From Candidatus Poribacteria bacterium (lineage in GTDB: Bacteria > Poribacteria > WGA-4E > WGA-3G): a stretch of 6,529 nucleotides of DNA. How positions within the stretch are numbered: the first letter of the stretch is position 1; every line of letters starts with the position of its first letter. The position numbers and the translations under genes were made by a program. Positions 4,165-6,529 of this stretch are shown here, piece after piece. The stretch lies in the NCBI GenBank assembly GCA_028818995.1, contig JAPPMR010000418.1:1-6529 (forward strand), written 5' to 3'. The notes beneath the pieces are model-generated. The model worked only from the letters and a program-made list of their open reading frames with translations, was not told the DNA's origin and made no database searches.

Positions 4165-5042
4165 ACCACTCTGCAATCCACCGAAACTGACAATTCGTGT
4201 GTGCCGCTTCCAAAAACAACCCCTTTGAGCGGGGTTACGTCTGAGTAGTCTCTACCCCAAGCAACCGTGATATGTCGGTTAGTCGGAATTTGGTTGTTGG
4301 TTGGGTCAAAATCTATCCATCCGATGTCCGGCAGATAAACCGAAAACCACGCATGCGACGCACTTGTTCCTACAAACTGTTCTTGGTCTGGTTGTGCTAC
4401 CGTTTCAATGTATCCACTGACGTATCGCGCTGCCAAACCCATTGAACGCAAACAACCAATTCCGAGATGTGCAAAGTCTTGGCACACACCGCGACGGTAT
4501 TCTATCACTTCTGCCAGAGGTGTAGCAATGGTGGTAAAATTTGGGTCGTAGGTAAAATCTTCGTAAAGACGCTTTATTAAATCTTCTACCGCTTCCAGTA
4601 AGGAACGTCCTTTAGTGAATGAACTATCCGCGTAAGTATGAAGTCCGGGCATATCCTGGATCATTGGAGAGTCAAGCATGTATTGCCGTATCTCCAAAAT
4701 TTCTGCATTCTGATCAGTATGTAACTGCTCTTGAACAGTTTCCCAGACTATATCCTTCACAGCATCCGTTTGTATTTGGGGCTCTTTCATCTCCACATGG
4801 CTTGTAACCGTAACGCTCAAATCTTGATGTGGACGTTGGATTGTGAAATAACAAACAGTATTTCCGAAGAAATCCTTTCGTTCACGGTAACTTGTTGGTT
4901 CCGGTTCAACAGTAAATTCACTTTGTGTACAGACTTGTTGAGCGAAACTTCGTGGAGTCAGTCGTGCTTCGTTATGACAAAGGTTAACAAGACTGTTATA
5001 ACTGTACTGAGTGTTATGGGTGATCTTGTAGTTCATTGGCAT
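4161..5042 (-). CDS. Transglutaminase-like cysteine protease family protein
   Basis: This 293-residue protein has the two-part layout of bacterial transglutaminase-like proteins. An N-terminal beta domain (about 3-85: YKITHNTQYSY, EARLTPR, DFFGNTVCYF) is followed by a papain-like core. The catalytic residues are visible: Cys187 in RRGVCQDFAHL, His230 in SASHAWFSVYLP and Asp246 in WIDFDPTN. YDPNFT (165-170) and the GLAARYVSGY stretch (202-211) are also typical. Such proteins usually hydrolyse or transfer amide bonds. No signal peptide or membrane segment is visible, so it is probably cytoplasmic. It starts 9 bases after the stop of the ATP-grasp/alpha-E gene and has no strong ribosome binding site, so coupled translation is likely. 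An alternative ATG lies at 5036. The partnership suggests hydrolysis or ligation of an amide product made by the neighbour. The family is certain; the substrate is unknown. Confidence 0.93.
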   Translation of the reverse strand: MPMNYKITHNTQYSYNSLVNLCHNEARLTPRSFAQQVCTQSEFTVEPEPTSYRERKDFFGNTVCYFTIQRPHQDLSVTVTSHVEMKEPQIQTDAVKDIVWETVQEQLHTDQNAEILEIRQYMLDSPMIQDMPGLHTYADSSFTKGRSLLEAVEDLIKRLYEDFTYDPNFTTIATPLAEVIEYRRGVCQDFAHLGIGCLRSMGLAARYVSGYIETVAQPDQEQFVGTSASHAWFSVYLPDIGWIDFDPTNNQIPTNRHITVAWGRDYSDVTPLKGVVFGSGTHELSVSVDCRVV

Positions 5043-5051
5043 TGCGTAAAG

Positions 5052-6529
5052 CTATGAAGGATCGGTTTTAACTAACTGTTGCGGTCCCTGGACATGACTG
5101 AAATAGGTTTGTGTAAGAACATCGGATAATTCTATCAAAATTTGTGCGAGTCGAACCAAAAGCTTTTCTAATCCTTGACGTTGTGTGCTTTGTTCAGACC
5201 GTTGCGCCAGTTGGAATGTATTAGAGAGTTGTAGCTGCGTTAATGCTTCTAAGATTAATTGTTCGTCCTCACTAAGACGATAGCCTGACTTTTCCCGAGG
5301 AAGATCACGAATCTGTTCTTGAAGTCGTTTTAACTGGTAGACCAACGAACGTGGATTCGTTTCGTCAAGCAGTAACATTTCAAGTGCTGTGGGAAGGTGT
5401 AACGCTGACCGATAACGACTCCGATAGGTAATTAGGCTTTCTGCAGCGGCAAGTATAGACTCAAGCAGTAGATGTTCAATCCATTCTTCTTGCACTGCAA
5501 CGAGACTTGACCGACACAATACAATGAGAAGTAATGCCCGTTCAACACGCCGCCCCATATCAAGACTGACCCAACCGATTGTCTGCGTCATGTTCTCCGC
5601 GTTGAGTCCACTCAGTGCTGCAAGAAAAATCATAAGTTGATCAAGTTCGGTTTGGATGTGTTGTAGCGTACGTTCATCAGATTCACTTGAGGTGGATTGT
5701 ATTTGCAAGTTCTTATCGTTAGTGCTGTACTTTTCAAGTGTGCTACATAAGTTCTCAATGCTGTTCATAACACGCCATGTATCTGTTGACCAACGATCAC
5801 GGACAGCATACGCAGCACTCACCAGCGATTGAAGTGTTGACACAAGACTTCCACTGTTTGCTGTATCAAGCATAATGGAAAGCAGTTCGTTTTCTAATCC
5901 TTGTCCGCCTTTACTAACAAATCCTGGATGAGATGACGTTAAGCCAGTCAGTGAACGGAGCATACTGCGGAGATACGCGAGTTCTGATACGTCTCTTGTG
6001 TCGTCCCCATGTGTTTCTGTGAAAACTGCTGAAGGAAGAGGTTGTCCCAAAGGTGAAGCTTCTAAACCCAATTTAATTTTGTCTAATGTTATCCGAAGAA
6101 GACGTGCGTGTCCCTCTGCACGTTCCGCATAGCGCCCTACCCAGTAGAGATTTTCTGCAGAACGGCTTGATAAACCTTGGGAGTCTTCAGAGATGAGGGG
6201 GCCGCTTTTGGAATGCTGCCACAAACTGATATGTGGTTCGGGTTCCGGTGCTAAAATCCAAGTATCTTTACTGATACCACCGTCTTGAATAGTAACTGTT
6301 AATTCGCCCGCTTCACCTTCACAGCGAGTTAGTCCACCTGGCATTACAGCATAACCTCCTTTTTCCGCAAATAAGAAGCTGCGCAGAATTGCACGGCGTG
6401 GTTCAAGTTTGCCCTCTATAAGAGATGGTGTTGTAGAAAAGGAAATATACTCGTGCCCAACATAGAGATGCGGTTGCGCATTAATCTGCGCGCGAAGTGT
6501 GTCAACTTCAGTGGAGCTAAGTTCTGTAC
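5052..6529 (-). CDS. Fused circularly permuted ATP-grasp / alpha-E protein, 5' end beyond window
   Basis: The frame is open to the right edge, so the gene is partial: about 491 codons are seen. The ATG at 6344 is internal. Upstream codons (6345-6527) read LYVGHEYISFSTTPSLIEGK, then LEPRRAILRSFLFAEKGGYA, leading into VMPGGLTRC. This is the usual end of a circularly permuted ATP-grasp domain (the DUF404/DUF407 group), which activates carboxylates with ATP to form amide bonds. From about 6173 comes the all-helical alpha-E domain (DUF403), opening with SSRSAENLYWVGRYAERAE and running about 370 residues, slightly longer than usual. The missing N-terminal part should be roughly 350-400 residues by comparison with fused relatives. 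It is the first gene of the operon in this window and is followed by the transglutaminase gene after 9 bases. Product unknown; it is probably a peptide or amide ligase acting in the cytoplasm. Confidence 0.9.
   Translation of the reverse strand, partial: TELSSTEVDTLRAQINAQPHLYVGHEYISFSTTPSLIEGKLEPRRAILRSFLFAEKGGYAVMPGGLTRCEGEAGELTVTIQDGGISKDTWILAPEPEPHISLWQHSKSGPLISEDSQGLSSRSAENLYWVGRYAERAEGHARLLRITLDKIKLGLEASPLGQPLPSAVFTETHGDDTRDVSELAYLRSMLRSLTGLTSSHPGFVSKGGQGLENELLSIMLDTANSGSLVSTLQSLVSAAYAVRDRWSTDTWRVMNSIENLCSTLEKYSTNDKNLQIQSTSSESDERTLQHIQTELDQLMIFLAALSGLNAENMTQTIGWVSLDMGRRVERALLLIVLCRSSLVAVQEEWIEHLLLESILAAAESLITYRSRYRSALHLPTALEMLLLDETNPRSLVYQLKRLQEQIRDLPREKSGYRLSEDEQLILEALTQLQLSNTFQLAQRSEQSTQRQGLEKLLVRLAQILIELSDVLTQTYFSHVQGPQQLVKTDPS

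Overview
The window looks like bacterial DNA from an uncultured lineage, probably the end of a metagenomic contig. It has moderate GC content, compact genes, and intergenic gaps filled with REP-like palindromes that carry a GTAG/CTAC end. Such repeats combined with a stand-alone WD40 gene recall Poribacteria-like genomes, but that placement is an inference and no marker gene is present. The first 32 bases match an Illumina Nextera (Tn5) adapter at 29 of 32 positions and are probably not genomic.

Layout: 1-32 adapter remnant; 45-274 intergenic repeat cluster; 343-371 good sigma-70-type promoter; 500-1150 (+) small sigma-70-like factor with a Cys-rich N-terminus; 1231-1258 strong intrinsic terminator; 1354-1488 second REP-like cluster, ending just before the ribosome binding site of the next gene; 1513-2256 (+) unrecognised protein with a faintly phage-tail-like C-terminal half; 2260-2485 third repeat cluster, whose last unit appears to supply a -35 box; 2630-3532 (+) seven-blade WD40 protein; 3614-3943 and 3928-4164 (+) an overlapping pair resembling a BECR/RelE-like toxin followed by a DUF2283 protein; 4161-5042 and 5052-6529 (-) an operon of a transglutaminase-like protein and, upstream of it, the C-terminal part of a fused circularly permuted ATP-grasp/alpha-E protein that runs off the right edge.

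Two gene groups appear to act as units. The overlapping small pair is a candidate toxin-antitoxin module with the toxin first. The minus-strand operon belongs to the widespread, still poorly characterised ATP-grasp/alpha-E/transglutaminase association, which has been predicted to make and process a peptide or peptide-like conjugate. The three repeat clusters share units. Several of their stems differ by paired, compensatory changes, so folding rather than exact sequence seems to be conserved.
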